Source: Streptomyces solicavernae (GTDB lineage Bacteria; Actinomycetota; Actinomycetes; Streptomycetales; Streptomycetaceae). Taken from it: a DNA stretch of 38,978 nt. Shown piece after piece: positions 30,136 through 37,344 of the stretch. The position numbers and the translations under genes are program-made. How positions within the stretch are numbered: the first letter of the stretch is position 1; each line of letters begins with the position of its first letter. The stretch lies in contig NZ_JASCIR010000041.1 of assembly GCF_029968095.1 (NCBI RefSeq), positions 1 through 38,978 on the forward strand, written 5' to 3'. Below the pieces are notes generated by a model, which saw nothing but the letters and a program-made list of their open reading frames with translations, was not told the DNA's origin and did not search any database.

Positions 30136-30963
30136 ATGAGTCATGACGCCCGTACCTGGGTGTGGGACCACAGCCGCAGCAAGGGCACCGCCCGCATGGT
30201 CCTCGCACTGATCGCCGACCGGTGCGTCGACCGCCAGTGCATCGCGTACGCCTCCGTGCCCGCCCTCATGAAGCGCGCGAACGCATCCCGTACCGCCGTG
30301 CGCGACGCCCTCGACAAGCTGGTCGAGGGTGGGGAGTTGAGGCGCCTTGTCGGCCGAAAAGGGCCTCGCGGAGAGACGTACTACCAACTCCCGGACGCCG
30401 CCCGGTTCCTCGCCGAGCGGGCAGTGGGCGGAGGCCGGATCCCGTACCCCTCAGGGTCGGAATCCGACCCGGTCGAGCCCGTCAGAAGGGGTGCGGAATA
30501 CGGCCCCGGGGAGCGGATTTCGACCCCTGGGGATAGCGGATTCCGACACCTCGGGGGTGCGGATTCCGATCCCCAGAACAGTAGTGAACCGAAGGTGAAC
30601 GGTAAGAGCAGCAGCACAGCAGCCGACCACCTTCTCGCTGCTGCCGACTGGCAGGTCGACGCGGCCGGCGAACGCTGGCTGCAGGAGAGCGGGCACCTCG
30701 CCAGGCTGGGCGAGGACGGATTGCGCGAGGCCGACGCCAAGTGGCGCTCCTACCGGGCGACATCGGCCCCGCGTACCGCCGATGCCTGGGCTGCCGACTG
30801 GCGCAGCTGGATCGGCCGCGAGCACACACCGGCTCCCGAACGCCCCGATCTCCGCGTCCTGCCGGGGACGGGTGACCTGGTGTCGGGCACTTCCATGAGC
30901 CGCGCCGAGGCACACCAGGCCGCCCTCCTCGCCGCCCTCGAAGAACCCCACGGAAGGGAGTAA
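30136..30963 (+). CDS. HTH protein, candidate replication initiator of the element
   Basis: This 275-residue protein has an N-terminal winged HTH (MVLALIADRCVDRQCIAYASVPALMKRANASRTAVRDALDKLVEGGELRRL, about residues 16-70), as in plasmid- and phage-type initiators and conjugation-linked regulators. The middle (about 100-150) is low complexity and is encoded by palindromic iteron-like repeats. The C-terminal part has helical motifs (AAGERWLQESGHLARLG, then AWAADWRSWIGRE) that I do not assign. The layout, an HTH domain followed by iterons inside the gene, recalls lambda O. GAGGAG lies 11 bases before the ATG. The next gene begins five bases after the stop. It could instead be only a regulator. 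Confidence 0.7.
   Translation: MSHDARTWVWDHSRSKGTARMVLALIADRCVDRQCIAYASVPALMKRANASRTAVRDALDKLVEGGELRRLVGRKGPRGETYYQLPDAARFLAERAVGGGRIPYPSGSESDPVEPVRRGAEYGPGERISTPGDSGFRHLGGADSDPQNSSEPKVNGKSSSTAADHLLAAADWQVDAAGERWLQESGHLARLGEDGLREADAKWRSYRATSAPRTADAWAADWRSWIGREHTPAPERPDLRVLPGTGDLVSGTSMSRAEAHQAALLAALEEPHGRE
30430..30574. repeat. Iteron-like palindromic repeats inside the initiator-like gene
   Basis: Five clear units, 30454-30470, 30488-30507, 30508-30527, 30529-30550 and 30554-30574, plus a weaker one at 30430-30450, share the core GCGGATTCCGA flanked by G4 and C4. The first is a perfect palindrome about a central A (GGGTCGGA-A-TCCGACCC). Spacing is 20-25 bp for the last four, so they would fall on one helical face. 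The following bases (30575-30615) are richer in A. Similar arrays are replication-initiator or repressor binding sites. Confidence 0.7.
30952..30960 (+). promoter_or_regulatory. Shine-Dalgarno that decides a CTG start at 30969
   Basis: GGAAGGGAG ends eight bases before CTG (30969-30971). No ATG, GTG or TTG occurs in this frame until 31263, yet protein-like sequence continues upstream to 30969. This points to CTG initiation. Confidence 0.6.
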
Positions 30964-30968
30964 CCGCC

Positions 30969-31619
30969 CTGGAACGCCGCGAAATCGCCGCCGTCCTCGC
31001 CTACATCGGCCGCCTCGACCCACGTGCCGTCCGCACCGATCCCGTCGAGGTCCGAGACCAACTCGCCCAGTGGCACGAGCTCCTGAACGACGTACCGCTC
31101 ACCACGCCCGACGGCTGGGACGTCCGCGAGGCCGTACGGGACCACGTCCTCGACTCCCCGTACCCGATCCTGCCGGTCGACGTCGCCCGCAAGTGGCGCG
31201 CCTACCGACGTGATCGCCTCGGTCGGCACACCGATCCGGCGCCCGCCGCCGATCCGGACGACGTGGCCGTCTGGTGCGCCGAACTCCTCGCCACCCGGCA
31301 GGCGGTGGCTACCGGCACGGCCGCCCCTTCCACGCACCGGGAGATCACCAGCGGCGGGCCACACCCGGAAGTCGCAGCTCGGCTCGCCGCGATCGGGTCC
31401 TGCATCCCGCCCGCCGTCCGCAGCCAGCTCGCGCCCTACCGGCCCGCGCGGGCAGCCCGCGAAGCCGACGTCTCTGCGGGACAGCCTGATGCGCTCAGCG
31501 TCCCCTGCCAGTGGTGCCACGCCCGCAGAGGCGAACCCTGCCGCACCCGAGGCACGGCTCCGCGTGCCGTGCCGCACCCCACGCGCGTGGAACTCGCCGA
31601 CGCCCAGCGCGCCGCGTAG
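30969..31619 (+). CDS. Zinc-finger protein of Streptomyces integrative elements (CTG start)
   Basis: This 216-residue protein begins LERREIAAVLAYIGRLDPRAVRTDP and continues with DGWDVREAVRDHVLDSPYPILPVDVARKWRAYRRDRL, typical of proteins found beside replication genes in Streptomyces plasmids and phages. The C-terminus has a phage-type zinc finger, VPCQWCHARRGEPCRTRG...PHPTRVE, with C-x2-C, C and His ligands. Its function is unknown, perhaps DNA or RNA binding. The first ATG/GTG/TTG in frame is at 31263, which would delete the conserved N-terminal 98 residues, so I annotate from the CTG at 30969 behind GGAAGGGAG. It lies five bases after the upstream stop. Confidence 0.75.
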   Translation: MERREIAAVLAYIGRLDPRAVRTDPVEVRDQLAQWHELLNDVPLTTPDGWDVREAVRDHVLDSPYPILPVDVARKWRAYRRDRLGRHTDPAPAADPDDVAVWCAELLATRQAVATGTAAPSTHREITSGGPHPEVAARLAAIGSCIPPAVRSQLAPYRPARAAREADVSAGQPDALSVPCQWCHARRGEPCRTRGTAPRAVPHPTRVELADAQRAA

Positions 31620-31700
31620 CCCTGACTATCCCCCCTCACCGCTCCGCCCTCGGGCAACGGCGCGAAGCCCCATGCCCGACGGGCCCTCCGGAGACCTTGC

Positions 31701-32906
31701 ATGCCCCAACCTGAAATTCCCTCTGCCCCCAAACGGGGCACTCCCGCGCTCCGACTCTCCGCGCTCGCCGCCGCCCTCTGCACCGCCTACAGCGCCGACA
31801 CCAGCTGGCGCTTCGCCGCCGACCACCTCGGCATGTACGGCACCGCCGAGCGCATCGCCATGTTCGCGGCCGGCGAGCTCGCCCTGCTCGCCACAGCCCT
31901 CCTCGCCCGCCAGAACCTCCACAGCGACAAACGGTCCCCCGGTCTGCCCGGCGTCCTGGTCTGGGTGATCACCGCTGTGCTGATCATCCCCGCATACGCC
32001 GAGTCCGGGCTGGTCGGCGGAACCGTGCGGGCCTTCCTCGGCCCCGTCATGGCCGCCGTCCTCTGGCACCTCGCCATGGGCATCGAGCTGCGCCATCGAA
32101 CCGCCAATGCCGCCTCTAGCAGCGTCGCCTCACGGGTCGGCCGGGAACTGCGCGAGCGCTTCCTGTCCCGCCTCGGCATCGCCGACCGCAGCCGTAACGC
32201 CCAGGAGATCACCCGCGACCGCGCCACCATCAAGGCCGCGGTCCTGGCCTCCCGCATCGGCTCGAAACCAAAATCGTACCGCGCAACCCGACTTGGTCGA
32301 CGCGCCTTGCGTCGCCTCTCCGACGCGCTGGACCGAGCCGAGGTCGCCATAGATGCGCAGCAGCACGAACGCTTCCTCGCCCGGTACTCCGCCCGCCGGA
32401 ACATCGCAGCACTCTTCGACGCCAACGTGACCTTCAGCTGGGAGACAGCCGACTATCAGCCCGTACGGCGGTCGAATTCCGGTAAGTCGCCTGCCGGTAA
32501 GCCTTCCGGAACGGGGCCACGCACGCACGACCACTCGCCCCCTTCCGGAGAGTCCGTACCGGAAGCCCCTGCCCCCAAGCCTCGCCAGAAGACGGCCGTG
32601 CCAGAAGCGAAGCGAGAACCACGCAATCCATCCGAGGAACCGGAACCACCCCGCCCCGTTCCGGAACCCGACGAGCCGGAAGCCCCACCCCGCCGCGCGG
32701 GCCGCCCGTCCAACACCTCCGACGACGACCTGATCGCCATCGCCCGCGATCTGGAATCCCGTACCGGATCCGTCTCCCACACAGCCATGCGCGCCGAGCT
32801 CAACCGCCTCAACCGCAAGGCCGCCAACCAACGGATCGCAGCCGCACTCGAAGCCCTGCACGCCGAGCGGAATGGCGGCACACCGGAAGCTCCCCGCGGC
32901 ACCTAG
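31701..32906 (+). CDS. SpdB/DUF2637-like membrane protein with long cytoplasmic tail
   Basis: This 401-residue protein has four predicted membrane helices in its first 130 residues (around 17-35, 50-70, 83-103 and 108-128), as in DUF2637 and SpdB spread proteins of Streptomyces plasmids. A cytoplasmic region follows, with a Pro/Glu-rich linker (about 255-330) and a C-terminal helix-turn-helix-like segment (DDDLIAIARDLESRTGSVSHTAMRAELNRLNRKAANQRIAAALEAL). That segment is shared by many DUF2637 proteins and may touch DNA. GGAGA lies six bases before the ATG. Spread proteins help plasmids move within mycelium, so a role in intramycelial spread is plausible. Confidence 0.8.
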   Translation: MPQPEIPSAPKRGTPALRLSALAAALCTAYSADTSWRFAADHLGMYGTAERIAMFAAGELALLATALLARQNLHSDKRSPGLPGVLVWVITAVLIIPAYAESGLVGGTVRAFLGPVMAAVLWHLAMGIELRHRTANAASSSVASRVGRELRERFLSRLGIADRSRNAQEITRDRATIKAAVLASRIGSKPKSYRATRLGRRALRRLSDALDRAEVAIDAQQHERFLARYSARRNIAALFDANVTFSWETADYQPVRRSNSGKSPAGKPSGTGPRTHDHSPPSGESVPEAPAPKPRQKTAVPEAKREPRNPSEEPEPPRPVPEPDEPEAPPRRAGRPSNTSDDDLIAIARDLESRTGSVSHTAMRAELNRLNRKAANQRIAAALEALHAERNGGTPEAPRGT

Positions 32907-32924
32907 CAAGAGCCGACGGGCAGC

Positions 32925-32954
32925 GGGCGTACCGGAATTACATCCGGTACGCCC
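32925..32954. terminator. Perfect 12-bp hairpin between the membrane-protein and mobC genes
   Basis: GGGCGTACCGGA (32925-32936) pairs perfectly with 32943-32954 across a six-base ATTACA loop. It begins 18 bp after the stop of the SpdB-like gene. It may terminate that transcript, or be the outermost of the inverted repeats of a transfer origin just upstream of mobC. Confidence 0.65.
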
Positions 32955-33025
32955 CTCCGCTCTCCCCGCCCACCCCGGCACCTCTACAAGAGACCCCCGC
33001 ACGCCCGCACCAAACGGAGAACTCA

Positions 33026-33670
33026 GTGCACGACCCGCAGCTCGAACTCCCCATAGACCAACCTGTGATGGCCACTGGCCTCAGCAGCGGAGCAAGCAAT
33101 GGCGTTGGACCGTCCATAGGCCGGTCCAACGCGGACACCTCCGCCCCGGGGGTGGCGGAGGAGGGGCTCCGGCACGAGGGCGTGCCGGAGCAGGAGCGGG
33201 TGGGTGCAGGCAAGCAGCCGCCGATCCCCACCGGTGGGGCCAAGCAGCGCACGCCGCATCGCCGTGCGAACCTCGACGCGCAGCGCTCCGAGCACGTCAC
33301 CGTGCGCTTCGCTCCGTACGAGAAGCACGACGTCCAAGCTGCTGCGGATGCCGAGCAGGTGACGATGGCCCGCTACATCTCGGACGCCACGATGGCCCGC
33401 GTCCGCGGTGAGATCACCGTCGCGGCCGAGCGCACGGTGTACGACGATGCGATCGACGAGCTCGCCGCGATGCGGGTGCAGATCGCCCGGATCGGCAACA
33501 ACGTTAACCAGATCGCCCGCCGCCTCAACACCGACGGTGATCCACACCGTGTGGACGCGTCCATCCTCCAGCGCGCCGAGCGGCTGCTCGCCACCGCCCA
33601 CGACACGGTCCGGGCGGTCGACGACGCTGCATTCCGGGCGGCCGAGCAGAAGGCGGAGCGGGCTGAGTGA
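33026..33670 (+). CDS. mobC: MobC-like relaxosome accessory protein
   Basis: This 214-residue protein carries a MobC domain in its C-terminal 125 residues. It has a ribbon-helix-helix-like start (SEHVTVRFAPYEKHDVQAAADAEQVTMARYISDATM) and the hallmark ELAAMRVQIARIGNNVNQIARRLN. MobC proteins bind the transfer origin and help the relaxase melt it. The first 85 residues are non-conserved in look, and their DNA is packed with inverted repeats. The GTG at 33026 has GGAGA five bases upstream, but a start further in is possible. Its stop overlaps the relaxase start (GTGA), so the two are coupled. Confidence 0.87.
   Translation: MHDPQLELPIDQPVMATGLSSGASNGVGPSIGRSNADTSAPGVAEEGLRHEGVPEQERVGAGKQPPIPTGGAKQRTPHRRANLDAQRSEHVTVRFAPYEKHDVQAAADAEQVTMARYISDATMARVRGEITVAAERTVYDDAIDELAAMRVQIARIGNNVNQIARRLNTDGDPHRVDASILQRAERLLATAHDTVRAVDDAAFRAAEQKAERAE
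33102..33239. repeat. Cluster of inverted repeats in the 5' part of mobC: candidate oriT
   Basis: Four inverted repeats lie in 138 bp: GCGTTGGACCG/CGGTCCAACGC (33102-33112, 33122-33132), CCTCCGCC/GGCGGAGG (33138-33145, 33154-33161), CTCCGGCACG/CGTGCCGGAG (33167-33176, 33181-33190) and the palindrome CCCCACCGGTGGGG (33226-33239). Transfer origins of MobC/relaxase systems usually lie next to mobC and contain such repeats beside the nick site. I cannot place the nick. Confidence 0.5.
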
Positions 33671-35385
33671 TCGCGAACATCGTCAAGCCGGGCAACGACA
33701 CCTACGGCGTGGTGAAGTACCTCTTCGGCAAAGGCCGTGCCAACGAGCACACCGACCAGCACATCGTCGCCTCCTGGGACGACTTCATCCTCGACCCCGG
33801 CCCGTACACCAGCCCCGGCCACAATCAGCGGCTCGGCCAGCTCATCAAGGCACTCGATCTACGGGTGGAGCAGGCCGGTGACAAGGCACCCTCGGGGCAC
33901 GTGTGGCACTGCTCGGTCCGCGCAGCGCCCGAGGATCGCATCCTCACCGACGCCGAGTGGGCGACGATCGCCCGGCGCATGGTCCACGCGACCGGCATCG
34001 CACCGAAGGACGATCCGGACGGCTGCCGGTGGGTCGCCGTGCGGCACGCGGACGGCCACATCCACATCGTCGCCACCAAAGTACGCGGCGATCTGCGCCC
34101 CGCGCGGAACTGGAACGACTACCACCGCGCCATGACCGAACTGGCCAATATTGAGAAGGACTTCGGACTTACGGAGGTTCCGCGCAGCCCCGAAGCCGCC
34201 GACGGCACCGCAGCGGCGAAGCGCCCCACCCGCGCCGAGCAGGAGAAGGCCAAACGCCTGGGCCACGACAAGACGGCACGTGAACGGCTGCGGCACACCG
34301 TGCGCGCCGCGCTCTCCCACGCCCAGGACCTGGACGAGTTCTTCAACCTGCTCGCCGACGCCGGCCTGCAGGTCGAAACCCGCACCCTGCCCTCTGGCGA
34401 CCTCGGCGGCTACAAAGTCGCCCTGCCCGACGACGGCACACCCATCTGGTACTCCGGCTCCAGCCTCGCCACCGACCTGTCCCTCCCCCAGATCCAGAAG
34501 CGCCTGGCCGCGGCCGAAACACCCGCCACCCCTGCCACCGCACCGGCGGCCGGGCACCGCCGCCCGAGCCCATGGCATCAGGCCACCGCGGCTGCGGAAC
34601 GCATCCCGCACCACCTCGATCACGCCGACGACCCCACCAGCCAGGCTCACCTGACTGTCTTCGGTGAGGTTCTCTACGCTCTGCCCGCCTACGCCCCTGT
34701 ACACCTCAAGGCCGAGCTGCACAGGGCCGCGCTCGCCTTCGAACATGCCGCCCACACCCGCGCCCGCGCCGACCACCAGCACGCCCGCGCACTACGCGGC
34801 GCACTGAAGGCCATGCGGTACCAGCCCGCGGACGGCACCGGTCTGGCCATGCTGCTGGACGCCGCGATCCTCGTGGTCCTCGCCGCCCAGCGCCGCAGCG
34901 CCCTGCGCCACCACGACCGGCAGGTCGCCGCAGCCCGCCAAACCCTCACCCACCTCCAAGCCGCCTACGACCAGATCGCCCCCACCAGCCTCGCCCAACT
35001 CGGCAGGCATCGCCCCTCCGACGGAGCTGTCCACCGCTACGCCCGCACCCTGGTCGAGGTTCTGCCCTCGCACGCGGAGCAGATCCTCGGAGAGAACGCA
35101 TGGCCCGCGCTCACTGCCACCCTCGCCGCCGCGGAAGCCTCCGGCCACGAGCCCGCTGCGGTCCTCCAACAAGCAGCCCGGCAACGCTCCTTGGATGACG
35201 CCAAGTCCGCATCCGAAGTCCTCGTCTGGCGCATCCAACGCCTCGGCGAGCGGCACGCCCCCAGCTCCCGTGCACGGGCCGCACAGACCCGCAGCCCGCA
35301 CGCCAAGCCCACTCCACAGACCGCCACAGGGACACCCGCCGCGCACGTGCCGACGACGTCACTCCGAACTGGACGGTCCCGGTGA
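33667..35385 (+). CDS. Relaxase / mobilisation nuclease
   Basis: This 572-residue protein has a relaxase domain in its first 190 residues: early tyrosines (TYGVVKYLFGKG) that may include the nucleophile, the conserved HVWHCSV strand and the metal-binding three-histidine motif (VRHADGHIHIVAT). Then comes a MobA/VirD2-like region (ARERLRHTVRAALSHAQDLDEFFNLLADAGLQVE), as in actinobacterial relaxases. The C-terminal half is Ala/His-rich helices of unknown role. Relaxases nick and carry a single strand of DNA; most Streptomyces elements use double-strand TraB transfer, so this is the less common route in the genus. The GTG start overlaps the mobC stop. Confidence 0.9.
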   Translation: MIANIVKPGNDTYGVVKYLFGKGRANEHTDQHIVASWDDFILDPGPYTSPGHNQRLGQLIKALDLRVEQAGDKAPSGHVWHCSVRAAPEDRILTDAEWATIARRMVHATGIAPKDDPDGCRWVAVRHADGHIHIVATKVRGDLRPARNWNDYHRAMTELANIEKDFGLTEVPRSPEAADGTAAAKRPTRAEQEKAKRLGHDKTARERLRHTVRAALSHAQDLDEFFNLLADAGLQVETRTLPSGDLGGYKVALPDDGTPIWYSGSSLATDLSLPQIQKRLAAAETPATPATAPAAGHRRPSPWHQATAAAERIPHHLDHADDPTSQAHLTVFGEVLYALPAYAPVHLKAELHRAALAFEHAAHTRARADHQHARALRGALKAMRYQPADGTGLAMLLDAAILVVLAAQRRSALRHHDRQVAAARQTLTHLQAAYDQIAPTSLAQLGRHRPSDGAVHRYARTLVEVLPSHAEQILGENAWPALTATLAAAEASGHEPAAVLQQAARQRSLDDAKSASEVLVWRIQRLGERHAPSSRARAAQTRSPHAKPTPQTATGTPAAHVPTTSLRTGRSR

Positions 35386-35502
35386 ACGCGCATCACCGCG
35401 CACAGGCGCTGGCCGCCGTGTGCGGCAGCGGATCGTAAGCGCACATCCTCGGTTACCGAAACCGGGGATTCTCCGGATCCTTTGTGTTCCCAACCGCCCC
35501 CT

Positions 35503-35512
35503 GGAAGGAGGA
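35503..35512 (+). promoter_or_regulatory. Shine-Dalgarno that decides an ATT start at 35518
   Basis: GGAAGGAGGA, the strongest ribosome-binding site in the element, ends five bases before ATT (35518-35520), which opens the reading frame of the next gene. No ATG, GTG or TTG lies at a suitable distance in this frame. Confidence 0.6.
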
Positions 35513-35517
35513 CCCGC

Positions 35518-35895
35518 ATTCCCCGCAGCGAACCCCGCCCCGACGCCGTCGCCCTGCTGGGCAGCACTGTCACATACCTGTCCGAAACCAACTCCTGGTC
35601 TCGCCGCAAGGACCGACCCCTCACCCAGGAGGAGCGAGACGCGCTCGCTCACGCCACCCAGGACGAGCGCACGGAAGCTGGCGAGCAGCTCATTCGCTAC
35701 TGGAAGTACCGGCGCGAACAGATCGAGGCTTTGGAAGCCCTGCACGACTACCTCAGTCCGTTCCTGGAGCAGCTCGTCCAGAAGAACCTCACCAACGTCA
35801 TCCGTGACTTGACGCAGGACGAGCGGGACAAGGTCGCAGACCTGGCTGGCGCCATAGACGACCCCGTCCGCCCGTTCACCCCCTACGCCTTCTGA
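35518..35895 (+). CDS. Small helical protein of the mobilisation operon (ATT start)
   Basis: This is a 125-residue product of unknown function, beginning (M)PRSEPRPDAVALLGSTVTYLSE. It is acidic/basic mixed and almost all helical, with heptad-like stretches (EQLIRYWKYRREQIEALEALHDYLSPFLEQLVQ). I annotate from ATT at 35518 because of its very strong Shine-Dalgarno. The only upstream alternative is a TTG at 35482, with no ribosome-binding site and no protein-like sequence. It is the last gene of the mobilisation module, 132 bp after the relaxase stop, and is followed by a perfect hairpin. Confidence 0.7.
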   Translation: MPRSEPRPDAVALLGSTVTYLSETNSWSRRKDRPLTQEERDALAHATQDERTEAGEQLIRYWKYRREQIEALEALHDYLSPFLEQLVQKNLTNVIRDLTQDERDKVADLAGAIDDPVRPFTPYAF

Positions 35896-35924
35896 CGAAG
35901 AACGACACCACCTACTGACATGAG

Positions 35925-35969
35925 GAAGAGGGCCGGTAGCCAGGAAAGTCCTGGCTACCGGCCCTCTTC
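35925..35969. terminator. Perfect 21-bp hairpin between convergent genes
   Basis: 35925-35945 pairs perfectly with 35949-35969 across an AAG loop. It lies between the end of the mobilisation operon (35895) and the stop of the convergent lipoprotein gene (35981), so it can serve both directions. Confidence 0.88.
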
Positions 35970-35980
35970 GTGCGGCTGGA

Positions 35981-36676
35981 TCATCGCGTGCGTTGAGCCT
36001 TACCGACGGCTTCGGCGAGGTGAGCGTCAACAAGGCCAGGACTGCCGGAGAGGATCACCAAGAGGTTGCCGGTGCGGACTGCCGTTTGCTTGACGATCCT
36101 GCGCTGCCCGCGGGCGGAGAAGGTCATCAACTGGCTCCACCGCTCGTCAGCGAGGTCCGGCACGGACGCCCTCTCGGTGCCCACGTCGATGACACTGCTG
36201 CCCGACGCCACCTGGAACGAGCGGCAGGAGAGCATCGCATCGAAGACCTTCCCGATGCCCTGGGACAGTTTTGCCGGGCTGTCGCTGTAGAGCTCCTCGC
36301 CCAGCTCGGAGCTGCTGCTGCCGGTGTACGTGAAGGACACCTTCGCCTTCCGGGGGAAGGCGAGGCCGGAGCCGGTGGCCGCGCCGCTGCCGAGCTTCTC
36401 CAGCGCCGGGCAACCGATGACAGTGACGTCGTTGCGGCGCAGGGCCTCGGGCTTGCGGGTGTAGCCCTCGTCCAGCTCGCTCTCGGTCAGCAGCCGCTGG
36501 TGCAGATCGGACGAGGACAGCGGCGCGGGTGGCGAGGAGGCCCGACCACCCCGCTGCGCGGGCGCGGAGGATGCAGGCGACGCACCGGCGGGCTCAGCGC
36601 TGTGGGAGCAGCCAGTCAAGGCGAAAGCGGCGACGCCAACGCTCGAGGCGAGGGCAGTCATGGTGGAACGGCGCAT
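35981..36676 (-). CDS. Secreted lipoprotein of unknown function
   Basis: This 231-residue protein has a lipoprotein signal: basic MRRSTMTALASS, a hydrophobic core and lipobox ALTGC, giving a lipidated Cys at about residue 23. A Ser/Pro/Ala-rich linker follows, then a domain (SSDLHQRLLTESELDEGYTR...GIGKVFDAMLSCRSFQV...) with two cysteines that may pair. It somewhat resembles the extracellular sensor domains found in actinobacterial kinases and lipoproteins (PknH-C-like), but I am not certain. The ATG at 36676 has AAGGGG nine bases upstream; the open frame extends further without a good start. Confidence 0.78.
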   Translation of the reverse strand: MRRSTMTALASSVGVAAFALTGCSHSAEPAGASPASSAPAQRGGRASSPPAPLSSSDLHQRLLTESELDEGYTRKPEALRRNDVTVIGCPALEKLGSGAATGSGLAFPRKAKVSFTYTGSSSSELGEELYSDSPAKLSQGIGKVFDAMLSCRSFQVASGSSVIDVGTERASVPDLADERWSQLMTFSARGQRRIVKQTAVRTGNLLVILSGSPGLVDAHLAEAVGKAQRTR

Positions 36677-36775
36677 ACGGGAAACCCCTTGTGGTGATGC
36701 GAGACGGACGGTCTGACCAGGTCGGCCCTCCAAGTGCCGACGAACGCAGGGATGACGGGAAGGGGCTTCGGCCTG

Positions 36776-37252
36776 TCAGTGGCCGAGGTGGCGCAGGCCG
36801 TCTTCGAGGGTGGGGTGGAAGCGGTCGACCGGACCGGAGTTGCGGTTGTACCAGGCCGCATCCAGCCGGGACTCCTTCACCTCGTGGCCGGCTGGGCAGC
36901 GCAGCCACACCGAGTCATCGCGCATGTTGAAGACGATCCAGTTCCGGTACGCACCGCAGTGGCACGCATGGACCTCTCCATCGATGACGAGCGGTAGGTC
37001 CCAGCGCATCATGAAGCCCTCGACGTCCTGGCGGCACGGCGCCCGAAACTCCGGAGGCAAGAAATCGGCCGCCACCGTGGAATCCGGCACGGCAGCCACG
37101 ACCGGCGCAGCGGTGGCCGGCGCCGCGTCCGGAACGGCGGATTCGGGCAGTGGCCACTCGGCGTGCAACGCCAGCAATGCCTGGCCGGCACGCTGGACTT
37201 CACGGAACTCCCGGTCCGCGCGGGAACGACGACGTCGGGACATTCGGAACAT
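36776..37252 (-). CDS. Hypothetical protein with a zinc-ribbon-like Cys/His cluster
   Basis: This 158-residue protein has an Arg-rich start (MSRRRRSRADREFREVQRA), a central Ala/Pro-rich linker and a C-terminal domain. The domain has CHCGAYRNWIVFNMRDDSVW and then RCPAGHEVKESRLDAAWYNRNSGP. The spaced C-x-C and C-x3-H could bind zinc. I do not recognise a named family. GGAGAGCGC directly precedes the ATG at 37252. It is flanked on the same strand by the lipoprotein and the DUF317 genes. Confidence 0.72.
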   Translation of the reverse strand: MFRMSRRRRSRADREFREVQRAGQALLALHAEWPLPESAVPDAAPATAAPVVAAVPDSTVAADFLPPEFRAPCRQDVEGFMMRWDLPLVIDGEVHACHCGAYRNWIVFNMRDDSVWLRCPAGHEVKESRLDAAWYNRNSGPVDRFHPTLEDGLRHLGH

Positions 37253-37344
37253 GCGCTCTCCGTCTCTCGTCGGCGAAGCCGACGGTCTCCTTCATCTGAC
37301 AAGTACGTGGCAGCGCCCAACAGGCTGTCTGGGAGGGCGAGTTA

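Larger units (their letters stand above)
21500..35969. mobile_element. Putative integrative mobilizable element at tRNA-Pro
   Basis: Integrase, excisionase-like gene, initiator-like gene with iterons, zinc-finger protein, SpdB/DUF2637-like membrane protein, MobC and relaxase form a coherent mobilisation module, with cargo between the integrase and the tRNA. The tRNA 3' half is the likely left attachment site. The TraB/FtsK-type translocase normal for Streptomyces elements is missing, so transfer would need another element's machinery. The right end is set here at the last hairpin only for convenience. No duplicate of the tRNA 3' end is visible to the right, and accessory genes continue to the window edge. 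Integrase and tRNA are 6.2 kb apart, which is unusual. Confidence 0.55.

Noticed and set aside
30430..30574. Terminator or attenuator reading of the palindromes
   Set aside because: Five similarly spaced palindromes with one shared core inside a coding region fit protein-binding iterons better than transcription stops.
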